NCBI GenBank assembly: GCA_964343305.1
Contig: CAYFJO010000529.1
Coordinates: forward strand, 1 to 7,079
DNA from: CAYFJO01 sp964343305
GTDB lineage: Bacteria; Planctomycetota; Planctomycetia; Pirellulales; Pirellulaceae
Length of the DNA stretch: 7,079 nucleotides
Reading direction: 5' to 3'
The position numbers and the translations under genes are program-made. Each line of letters opens with the position of its first letter. Position 1 is the first letter of the stretch. The notes under the pieces are model-generated. The model searched no databases. It was not told the DNA's origin and saw only the letters and a program-made list of their open reading frames with translations. Of the stretch, positions 1-6,278 are shown one piece after another.

Positions 1-3000
1 CGACGTAGAACGACCCGTCCGGAGCAAGCGGCGTTGTGCCCAGCACCCTGGCGAACGTGCCTCCGTGGTTCTTCCAGACCGGCCAGGCGTTAGTGTGAGT
101 GCTGTGCCTGCCCACCACCGGAACTCCCTCGATCAATCGCACCAGGCGACCTCGCTGCTGGACCTCTTTCTCCTGGGTTGCGAAGACCGATGAGCAAACA
201 AACCGACCACTGTATGCCTGGGACTGAGTCTTGGTCGGCAAGATTGGTGGCCGGCGGCGAGCAAGGATCGGACGCGGCTCGAAGTCCGCCGTAGCCGGGT
301 CGTTGTAGAGCAGTTCCAGCTTCTTGGTTGTCGGGTCGAGCATGTACACGCCCAAGTCGACCTCCTTGCGGTCGTGTGCTTTCAGGGTCGACGCACACAA
401 CACGTGGCCGTCGGGAAGGGCGAAAGGAGTCGTGAACGCTCTCAGCTTGTTGTCCGGCGTGACGATCGTTTCGGAGTCGCGGCGCAAACCGATCAGCGCT
501 AGGCCTCCCGGGGTCGCCACGATGATGTTTCGTCCGTCGGGCATTGGCTGCGGTTGGCTGATTCGCAACACGCGGTGCGTAAGTGGCGCATTGCCGGCTT
601 CGCCCGGTCCCCGAGGACCTTCTCTGTACTGTCTTTGCCAAAACGCCCGCCGCTCCGGTCCGTAAAGCACCACGTCTTGCGTTCCATCGGGCCGGGCGGC
701 ATGCACGGTCAGTTCGGTCTTGTTCCGCGAGTAGAAAACTTCCAGCCGGCTAAAGACGATTCGTCCGTCGTGCAACATGGTCGGTTCGTTGTCGCGGCCA
801 ATGTTCGTGGCGATCGGGTGCCTGTCGCCGCCATCGGGATTCATCACCCACAGAGCAGTACACGGATAGCCGTGATACTCGTCCCGATTGCCGTTGCGGC
901 TGGTGGCAAACACGATTCTCCCATCAGGCAGATACGCCGGGCCGACATCGTGATACGGCCCGTCGGTCAGTTGCTCCAGGCCTGAACCGTCGACATTGAT
1001 TCGATAGATGTGCCACCACGGATCGTCCTGACCACGATGAGTGAAGATGACATGCGAAGCGTCCCACGACAGTTCCGGCTCGCCGACGTAGCCGTCTGGG
1101 AAAGTCGTCAGCGGCGTCACCTCACCGTCCGGTCGTGGCGGCCGCAAGACGTACAGGTTTCGTCCCGGTCGGTAAACCGGCCCGGAATCGGTGACCACGT
1201 ACGTCTGTCGCCAGCGGTCAGCCTGCTCGACGGTACCGATGGTGTTGGGGATGTTGTTGCTGCCTTTGATGAAAACGATGGCGGAGAGCGAAGAGCCAGA
1301 CGAGAGCGGAGAGTCAAGGGTCGAGAGTTGAGAGCCAGACACTGAGGTCTTGTCACGGTTTTCCGTGCGGTTCGGGAGACCCGCGCCGACCTGCGTCTGC
1401 TCTCCAGGCTCTTTTCTGGACTCTCGACTCTCCGCTCTCGACTCTCCACGAACCTGAAACGCGTCGCGTGCCACGTGTCGTACGCTGTGGAAGGAATGGT
1501 CCAAGGCGGCCTTCCGCAGTGCGACCAGTCCCTTTTCGCTGCCCAGATCGGCCAACGCCTCTGCCGCTGCATGGCGTACTTCCAGCACAGAACGTTCGTC
1601 GTTGAGAATGTGGGCGATTTGATTCGTCTGCTCGTGTGCCTCCAGCAATCCCAGCGCGCGGATCAATGCTTCACGCCAGCGCGGGGCCGGGTCGTCGTAT
1701 TCAGCGTTCTTGAAAGTCCCGTTGTAGCCATAGTCCGCTTCCGCTTTGGCCTCGGACAGCGCGGTTGCGATCGGTTCGATTGCCCGTCGATCGCCCAGCC
1801 AGGCCAGAGTCTTGGCCGCGTTGATCCGCACCCAGCCCTCCTTGTGCTCCAACAGTGCGACCAACCGCGGCAGGTCGCGCTGCTCGGTACAAACAGCAGG
1901 CAGCCAGCTCGACATGCGGTACGCCTCGAACACGGGCCACCGCGGATCGTCGGTCGGTTTGGGCATCCTGCGAGGCTGGCCCAGCCGTTCGAAAGCGTGC
2001 TCGCACGCCGCCTGCCTGAGGCCGGACATCTCCATCAAGTGTCGTGTCAAAAGATGGCCCACCTCCGGCTCGTACAGCATGAAAGTGTCGTGATCACCCG
2101 GCAGGTTGGCCATCACCAGTGGAGCGATCTGTCGCAGTGCGGCACGGTCCCGAGCGTCGTCCAGCGGTAGGCGACAAAGAGCGAAGGCGAAGGCGTAAGG
2201 CGTTTGCAGCATCCGGTCTTCGCTGGGAAACCCCATCTTGTCATCCCGGGGAAGATGCGGCGGATCCTTGCCGTCCAATCTCTTTGCATAACGTGGATAG
2301 GCGGCCATTAACAGGGGAACGGCGCGATGATCTGAATAGTCACCCAAGGCATCTGCGGCGTAGCGAGCCCACATGGGGTTGTCGAGCAATCCAGTAAGAG
2401 CCTCGAAGCCATCCTCGTGGCGTAATCGGCCCAGTGCACGAATCGCGGCACGGATCATTGGTCTATAGGTCGGTGCCGTTGGCGGGTCCGTACCGAGACA
2501 CTCGAGCACGGCTGCCGTTGCACCTGTGCCGCCCAACGTCCCCAACGCTCGAAGGCCGCGTTCAAAACGCCAGACAACGGATGCGTTCGCAAGATCACCG
2601 GAGCCGCTCTCGCCATTAACCTGGATCTCGAAAAACGTCGTGGGATAGATTGGCCGTTTCGATCCGAAACTCGTGACACGGATGTAGCGAGCCTGACGCG
2701 GCGAGAAGTTGATCGTCAGCGTGACTTGCGTGTCGCCCCGCTTTCGCTCGATCACGTCAAACGTCTTGTTGTCCAGGCTGGTGGTCAACTCGTACTCGGT
2801 CATCACAAATTGCGGGCCGTACTGGTGAATTACCACTTGGGCGACTTTCTCGGTACGACCCAGGTCGACCGTGCACCACTGCGGAAACGGTACATTCTTG
2901 GTCTGCCAATACGCAGGGCCTAGCTGGCCATCGGTCAGCACAGCGGGCGGACCTTTATACGTGGACGACGTCTTCACAGACCAAATCCCGGCCCATGGTT

Positions 3001-3496
3001 TCACCGCCTTCACAAGTTCGAGGACTTCTGCCGGTGGCTCGTCCTCCGGCACGGCAGCCCACCAGTCAAGCCACACTTTGGCCTGATCGGCGCGACGCCC
3101 GGGCGTCGCCATGGAATCGAAAGGAAACTCCATTCCGGTCAGGTTTGTTAGCGAGACGTGTGCGGCCTGGCGCGTGACCCAATCTTCGTCGCCCAACGCC
3201 TCGAGCAATGGTGAGACCGCGCTGCGGTTACCGCACCAGGCTAACGCCATGGTGGCCTCACGGCGAACAATCGGCGACCGGTCCCGCAGGTGAGCAATCA
3301 AACCCTCTTGGGCTCCGGTTGCCCGCAGGAATCCCAACGCCTCCGCCGCGCCTGCGCGCTGCTGCGCGGACTCTGATCGCAGCTTCTCCACCTGCTCAGC
3401 GACTTGAATGGCGTAAGGAGTGCGAGGCGGCTCATCACCAACAAGCGGTCTTGCCACAACCAGCCAGAGGAGTAACGCGCCAGAGAGAAACTTCAT
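1..3496 (-). CDS. Large exported HEAT / discoidin-like / PD40 beta-propeller protein, hydrazine-synthase-alpha-like (3' end outside window)
   Basis: The frame is open from ATG at 3496 to the left edge (1165 codons, no stop), so the C-terminus is missing. The start is supported by GAGGA five bases upstream and by a signal peptide (MKFLSGALLLWLVVARPLVG). Domains by eye: HEAT repeats, residues about 40-120; a discoidin/F5-8C-like beta domain, about 165-295, with W-T-V-D-L-G and R-Y-I-R-V-T-S signatures; further HEAT repeats, about 300-680; a low-complexity linker, about 684-735; a TolB/PD40 propeller, about 740-1060, with repeated P-D-G-R-I-V-F blades; then a region (V-R-L-I-E-G-V-P-V, N-H-G-G, A-P-D-G-S-F-Y-V) that resembles the middle domain of hydrazine synthase alpha. 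In that family a cytochrome c-like domain often follows, but it would lie outside the window. The role is unknown: HEAT and discoidin parts suggest protein or glycan binding outside the cytoplasm. It lies 196 bp downstream of the U32 gene on the same strand, so co-transcription is possible. Architecture is fairly sure; the family name rests on memory of the motifs. Confidence 0.85.
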   Translation of the reverse strand, partial: MKFLSGALLLWLVVARPLVGDEPPRTPYAIQVAEQVEKLRSESAQQRAGAAEALGFLRATGAQEGLIAHLRDRSPIVRREATMALAWCGNRSAVSPLLEALGDEDWVTRQAAHVSLTNLTGMEFPFDSMATPGRRADQAKVWLDWWAAVPEDEPPAEVLELVKAVKPWAGIWSVKTSSTYKGPPAVLTDGQLGPAYWQTKNVPFPQWCTVDLGRTEKVAQVVIHQYGPQFVMTEYELTTSLDNKTFDVIERKRGDTQVTLTINFSPRQARYIRVTSFGSKRPIYPTTFFEIQVNGESGSGDLANASVVWRFERGLRALGTLGGTGATAAVLECLGTDPPTAPTYRPMIRAAIRALGRLRHEDGFEALTGLLDNPMWARYAADALGDYSDHRAVPLLMAAYPRYAKRLDGKDPPHLPRDDKMGFPSEDRMLQTPYAFAFALCRLPLDDARDRAALRQIAPLVMANLPGDHDTFMLYEPEVGHLLTRHLMEMSGLRQAACEHAFERLGQPRRMPKPTDDPRWPVFEAYRMSSWLPAVCTEQRDLPRLVALLEHKEGWVRINAAKTLAWLGDRRAIEPIATALSEAKAEADYGYNGTFKNAEYDDPAPRWREALIRALGLLEAHEQTNQIAHILNDERSVLEVRHAAAEALADLGSEKGLVALRKAALDHSFHSVRHVARDAFQVRGESRAESRESRKEPGEQTQVGAGLPNRTENRDKTSVSGSQLSTLDSPLSSGSSLSAIVFIKGSNNIPNTIGTVEQADRWRQTYVVTDSGPVYRPGRNLYVLRPPRPDGEVTPLTTFPDGYVGEPELSWDASHVIFTHRGQDDPWWHIYRINVDGSGLEQLTDGPYHDVGPAYLPDGRIVFATSRNGNRDEYHGYPCTALWVMNPDGGDRHPIATNIGRDNEPTMLHDGRIVFSRLEVFYSRNKTELTVHAARPDGTQDVVLYGPERRAFWQRQYREGPRGPGEAGNAPLTHRVLRISQPQPMPDGRNIIVATPGGLALIGLRRDSETIVTPDNKLRAFTTPFALPDGHVLCASTLKAHDRKEVDLGVYMLDPTTKKLELLYNDPATADFEPRPILARRRPPILPTKTQSQAYSGRFVCSSVFATQEKEVQQRGRLVRLIEGVPVVGRHSTHTNAWPVWKNHGGTFARVLGTTPLAPDGSFYV
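1283..1447. repeat. GAGAGTC-type low-complexity inverted repeat inside the coding sequence
   Basis: Purine-rich sequence at 1283-1340 is mirrored by pyrimidine-rich sequence at 1401-1447. A perfect 15-nt inverted match links 1301-1315 (CGAGAGCGGAGAGTC) with 1426-1440, separated by 110 nt. Each arm also has direct repeats: AGAGCCAGAC at 1292-1301 and 1331-1340, and CTCTCGACTCTC at 1421-1432 and 1435-1446. On the minus strand it is read in frame as a polar Ser/Arg/Glu-rich linker (starting G-E-S-R-A-E-S-R near residue 684) between the second HEAT block and the propeller. The inner part, 1341-1400, is not repetitive. It looks like a short repeat element inserted at a tolerant domain boundary; its origin is inferred. 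Confidence 0.7.
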
Positions 3497-3692
3497 GGGA
3501 ATCCTCGTGTCTCGTTCGAGCTGATGTACTGGCGTTGACATCGCCGACCTGGTTGGACGCACGAGTCATGATGATGGGGACGCGAGTTGGCACTGGCCGG
3601 CGATCGCATCGGCTCCCGGCACGCCGACAGGCGGTGAATCCAACGTTTGTTTGCGAGCATCACGGATGATTGTCAACAGTGTGTTGTTTTCC
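3497..3692. other. Intergenic spacer between the U32 gene and the large HEAT/PD40 gene
   Basis: Both flanking genes are on the minus strand. No convincing small gene is seen. A tiny hairpin, CAACA-GTG-TGTTG (3674-3686), lies just after the U32 stop, but on the minus strand it has no T-run after it, so it is not a good terminator. A TTGACA box on the minus strand at 3676-3671 has no clear -10 partner at the right distance. The spacer may therefore be transcribed through, or may hold a promoter not recognisable by eye. Confidence 0.4.
3502..3506 (-). promoter_or_regulatory. Ribosome binding site of the large HEAT/PD40 gene
   Basis: On the minus strand GAGGA precedes the ATG at 3496 with a 5-nt spacer (TTCCC). 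Together with the signal peptide that begins exactly at this Met, it fixes the start. Confidence 0.6.
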
Positions 3693-4931
3693 TCACGTTT
3701 CGATCGAACAGTCGCCAAAGGGCTGATCACCACATTGAGCGCCCCACAGTTTCCCTGTGGTCATCTGATCGTGAGTCTGTCTGAGTTGCTCTAACGACGC
3801 GTTGCGAAATTCCTCCTTGACGCGCACGGCCCGACGGCTGATTTCTTCACAATACCCGCAAGCCGCGCAGTCGAGCGAGGCACAATCGCGCTTTTTGAAG
3901 CCGTGGATAAAGTCTGCTGGTAACTGAGCGTTGTCGATCTCGACCGGCAGTTCATCAACGGGGAACAACATCCCCTGGCTGCGGGCCATCTTGAACAATG
4001 GAATCAGTTTGAACGGGTTGATTTGAAAGGGCTTCAGGAAATTCCTGATTGTCCAAAAACGCGTCTTCTTTACCGGTTTCTTAAATCCATAGGAAAGGAG
4101 AAGTTCGGCCAAATTGCCGTCGAAACGCCGCTCGGTGTAGGCCTTGACCCGTTTCAGAAGTTCGTCCGACGGCATCCCCCGCTCGATCAGTTTGAAGGTC
4201 GTGTAGCCCATTTCCTCATAGACGGGAAGGTCTTCCGGCCGGATCCATCCCGCCTTGATGAAATTGGAAGTGTCCTCAAGCCGAAGCTGCGAACAGCGAA
4301 AGAAACAGTAGTCGATGTAGAGCGTGCGAGAACCGTCCGAGGCGTGGGCGTATCCGTTCTGGTGATAGTTTTGCATCGCGCAGTTCGGCAAGCAACTGTG
4401 ATTGGCAATCAGTTGCAAATCGCATTGGACGGCTTCACGAATGGCCTCGAGCCTGGGGAAATCCCGGTTGATGGAAAAGCTCTCCAGGTTAATGGCGTCG
4501 GCTCCCAACTCTTCCCAAAACTTCGCGCGGCGCGGCGTGTCGACCTGGGCATAGATCCCCACCTTGATTTTGAAATCCGGAAACCGCGACTTGATGGCTT
4601 CCAGCAGGTACGGCGTCGAAACGGTCAGGTGCCGAATGCCCATGTTGCCGAGCCGTTCGAGCATCCGCGTCAGGCGTCTCTGCCATCGGCGCGTCCATTC
4701 CCGATTGCCTTGGCATGAACTGTTGAGCAAATAGTTAAAGGCGATTCCGTGCTTGTGAAGCAAAGCGACGTAGTCTTCGATGTCGCGGTTGCTGACGGGT
4801 GTTCCCATGTAACTGGGACGCCCACCGCCCACGAAGTCGCCCGGCAGTTTTCCATACACTTCACTGACCGGATACTGGGCCAGTTTCGGCACAAGCTCGA
4901 GGTCGTAGTTCGCGGCCAGCGTCAGTTTCAT
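3693..4931 (-). CDS. U32-family (peptidase U32 / collagenase-like) protein, probable Fe-S protein
   Basis: A 412-residue protein read from ATG at 4931. The N-terminal half is U32-like: E-V-Y-G-K-L-P near residue 24, G-G-G-R-P-S-Y-M near 35-42, N-Y-L-L-N-S-S-C at 66-73, Q-L-I-A-N-H-S-C at 173-180, then W-I-R-P-E-D-L at 229-235 and R-F-D-G-N-L near 269-274. Cysteines C180, C184, C209 and C213 form two C-x3-C pairs in the region where UbiU/UbiV-type U32 proteins bind a [4Fe-4S] cluster. A second group, C350-x4-C355-x2-C358-x2-C361, is ferredoxin-like, and C400 and C408 lie near the C-terminus. No signal peptide is seen, so it is probably cytoplasmic. Studied U32 proteins act in O2-independent ubiquinone hydroxylation (UbiU/UbiV) or RNA hydroxylation (RlhA, TrhP); this branch has no function I can name, and protease activity is doubtful. 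An in-frame ATG at 5045 would add 38 residues that look unrelated to the fold, and was not chosen. It is divergent from the URO-D gene. Confidence 0.85.
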   Translation of the reverse strand: MKLTLAANYDLELVPKLAQYPVSEVYGKLPGDFVGGGRPSYMGTPVSNRDIEDYVALLHKHGIAFNYLLNSSCQGNREWTRRWQRRLTRMLERLGNMGIRHLTVSTPYLLEAIKSRFPDFKIKVGIYAQVDTPRRAKFWEELGADAINLESFSINRDFPRLEAIREAVQCDLQLIANHSCLPNCAMQNYHQNGYAHASDGSRTLYIDYCFFRCSQLRLEDTSNFIKAGWIRPEDLPVYEEMGYTTFKLIERGMPSDELLKRVKAYTERRFDGNLAELLLSYGFKKPVKKTRFWTIRNFLKPFQINPFKLIPLFKMARSQGMLFPVDELPVEIDNAQLPADFIHGFKKRDCASLDCAACGYCEEISRRAVRVKEEFRNASLEQLRQTHDQMTTGKLWGAQCGDQPFGDCSIET

Positions 4932-4940
4932 GACTCGATT

Positions 4941-4945
4941 TCCTT
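4941..4945 (-). promoter_or_regulatory. Ribosome binding site deciding the U32 start
   Basis: AAGGA (extended AAGGAAA) on the minus strand lies 9 nt before ATG at 4931 when the core is taken as AAGGAAA ending at 4939-4940. The M-K-L-T-L-A-A-N that follows begins the conserved fold, which favours this start over the upstream ATG at 5045. Confidence 0.55.
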
Positions 4946-5048
4946 GCTTGGATGCTCGACAGGGCGGGGGCCATTGAACGATGCGCTTTGCAATCGCGAA
5001 TGGCACGCGAGCGGCAAACTTGCACCACGACGTGGCTGTTCCCATGCG

Positions 5049-5061
5049 TTATATCATATAA
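5049..5061. promoter_or_regulatory. 13-nt palindrome, possible operator (TTATATCATATAA)
   Basis: This is a perfect inverted repeat with 6-nt arms around a central C. It overlaps the two outward-facing -10-like hexamers, so a dimeric regulator bound here could control both divergent genes at once. A second smaller inverted repeat follows at 5063-5077 (CTAGA-TCTCT-TCTAG). Short AT-rich palindromes arise by chance, so this is suggestive only. Confidence 0.35.
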
Positions 5062-5149
5062 ACTAGATCTCTTCTAGAATGTTTTGAATTAAGATCCAGA
5101 ACGCTGCCACTACCAAGTCATTAAACAACCAAGCATTGAGAACCGTGAA

Positions 5150-6205
5150 ATGAGTTCCTATGAACGAGTGATCGCAGCACTTGAGAGAAAGCAACCGGAT
5201 CGCGTGCCGCTGGTCGAGTGGGTCGTGGATGAAGGCGTCATGGATGCTTTGCTGCCTGGCTGCGACTACTTTGCCTTCAACGACTGGCTCGGACTGGACA
5301 ACGCCGGCATGAACCGCAGTTCGTGGCAACGCGACAATGTTGAGTATGTTGACAAAGAGAAGGGACTTTTTCGCGACCACTGGGGTGTCATTCGCGCTTT
5401 TGGGCCAGAGAGCAGCCCATATCCAGTCGAAGGCCCAATCAAGACGGCCGAAGACATCAAGAGATATGAGCCGCCGGACCCCGAAGCAGAAGGTGTGCTG
5501 GGTCAATTGCCCGAAGTGGTGGCTCGTTACAAAGGCAAGAAAGCGATTACCGCGATTTGCCGTGACGCGTTGTTCAACCCCAGCCACTTGCGCGGACCGG
5601 AAAACTACCTAATGGACTTGATCGACCATCCCAAGCTTGTCCATGAACTGATCGACAAGACTCAGAGTTACGACCTGCGCGTGACCGAGCGAATGGTGAA
5701 GGCGGGCCTCGATGTGGTTGTGTTCGGCGACGACTACGCCGACAAGAACGCGCCCATGATGTCGCCGAAACATTTCAGAGAGTTTGTCTTCCCCGGCCTC
5801 AAGCGAGCCGTAGACAACGCCCACCAGGCCGGCGCCTATGTGGTCAAACACACCGACGGCAATATCATGCCCATTCTCGACATGATCATCGAGAGCGGAA
5901 TTGACGCCATCAATCCGTTGGAACCGGTGGCGGGAATGGACATCGCACGGATCAAACACGAGTACGGCGACCGTGTTGCCATCATTGGCAACATCGACTG
6001 CGGCGAGTTGCTCTGCAACGCCCCGGCAGAAGAAGTCCGCCGTGTCACGCGCGACACGATCAACGTCGCCGCGCCTGGCGGCGGCTACTGCCTTTCCAGC
6101 TCGAACAGTATCCACTCATCCGTGAAGCCGGAGAATTACTACGCCATGGTGGAAACCCTTCGGCAGTATGGCCAATATCCGTTGACGACACAGGGCGAGA
6201 ATTGA
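5150..6205 (+). CDS. Uroporphyrinogen decarboxylase-superfamily protein, corrinoid methyltransferase-like
   Basis: A 351-residue TIM-barrel protein, close to the family's usual length. It opens with the typical E-R-V-I-A-A-L-E-R-K-Q-P-D-R-V-P (residues 5-20), followed by D-H-W-G (76-79), G-D-D-Y-A (193-197), the M-S-P-K-H-F-R-E-F-V-F-P-G-L-K helix (204-218), K-H-T-D-G-N (233-238), I-N-P-L-E-P (254-259) and G-N-I-D-C (280-284). It lacks the N-terminal Arg motif of true HemE, so it is unlikely to make heme. Relatives such as MtaA, MtbA and CmuA move methyl groups between corrinoid and thiol carriers using a zinc site built from H-x-C plus a later Cys. Here the first motif is H234-T-D236, and the later position reads S-S-S-N-S-I-H (316-322) without Cys; C284, C289 and C314 are nearby but not at the classical places. 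The substrate is therefore open. No corrinoid-binding protein gene lies in the window. The ATG at 5150 is the first one before the conserved N-terminus. Confidence 0.85.
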   Translation: MSSYERVIAALERKQPDRVPLVEWVVDEGVMDALLPGCDYFAFNDWLGLDNAGMNRSSWQRDNVEYVDKEKGLFRDHWGVIRAFGPESSPYPVEGPIKTAEDIKRYEPPDPEAEGVLGQLPEVVARYKGKKAITAICRDALFNPSHLRGPENYLMDLIDHPKLVHELIDKTQSYDLRVTERMVKAGLDVVVFGDDYADKNAPMMSPKHFREFVFPGLKRAVDNAHQAGAYVVKHTDGNIMPILDMIIESGIDAINPLEPVAGMDIARIKHEYGDRVAIIGNIDCGELLCNAPAEEVRRVTRDTINVAAPGGGYCLSSSNSIHSSVKPENYYAMVETLRQYGQYPLTTQGEN

Positions 6206-6267
6206 AACCCCAAGGACACAGTACCAAAACCCACTACTATTCCATCGAACCCAACACTCGTATTAAC

Positions 6268-6271
6268 GGAG
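6268..6271 (+). promoter_or_regulatory. Ribosome binding site of the second PD40 gene
   Basis: GGAG lies 7 nt before the ATG at 6279. A second in-frame ATG follows two codons later at 6285, but the spacing favours the first. Confidence 0.5.
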
Positions 6272-6278
6272 TTTTCTC

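Larger units (their letters stand above)
4932..5149. promoter_or_regulatory. Shared divergent promoter region between the U32 and URO-D genes
   Basis: This 218-bp region separates two genes reading outward, so both promoters should lie in it. The stretch about 5048-5095 is clearly more AT-rich than the surrounding DNA. It holds TATAAA on the plus strand (5057-5062) and TATAAC preceded by TGA on the minus strand (5053-5048), which look like -10 or extended -10 elements facing away from each other. No good -35 box is seen on either strand, so the promoter assignment is tentative. The URO-D start has only a weak ribosome binding site (a TGAG about ten bases upstream). Confidence 0.5.

Noticed and set aside
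1475..2170. Plus-strand open frame of 231 codons opposite the large HEAT/PD40 gene
   Set aside because: The minus strand here encodes regular HEAT repeats without a break, and the plus-strand translation has no domain-like pattern.
3208..3669. Plus-strand open frame of 153 codons across the start of the large gene
   Set aside because: It overlaps the signal peptide and first HEAT repeats of the minus-strand gene, and its translation is Arg/Pro-rich with no motif.
3674..3690. CAACA-GTG-TGTTG hairpin followed by TTTT as a terminator
   Set aside because: The T-run is on the plus strand, where no gene ends; on the minus strand the 5-bp stem is followed by no T-run.
4023..4718. Plus-strand open frame of 231 codons opposite the U32 gene
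   Set aside because: It is antisense to conserved U32 motifs and looks like a shadow frame.
4932..5045. N-terminal extension of the U32 protein from ATG at 5045 (38 extra residues)
   Set aside because: The extra residues look unlike a folded or signal sequence, a good ribosome binding site precedes the internal ATG at 4931, and the extension would run almost up to the AT-rich promoter-like patch.
5063..5587. Minus-strand open frame of 174 codons opposite the URO-D gene
   Set aside because: It lies mostly antisense to a clearly conserved protein and shows no recognisable motif; its length is what GC-rich coding DNA gives by chance.
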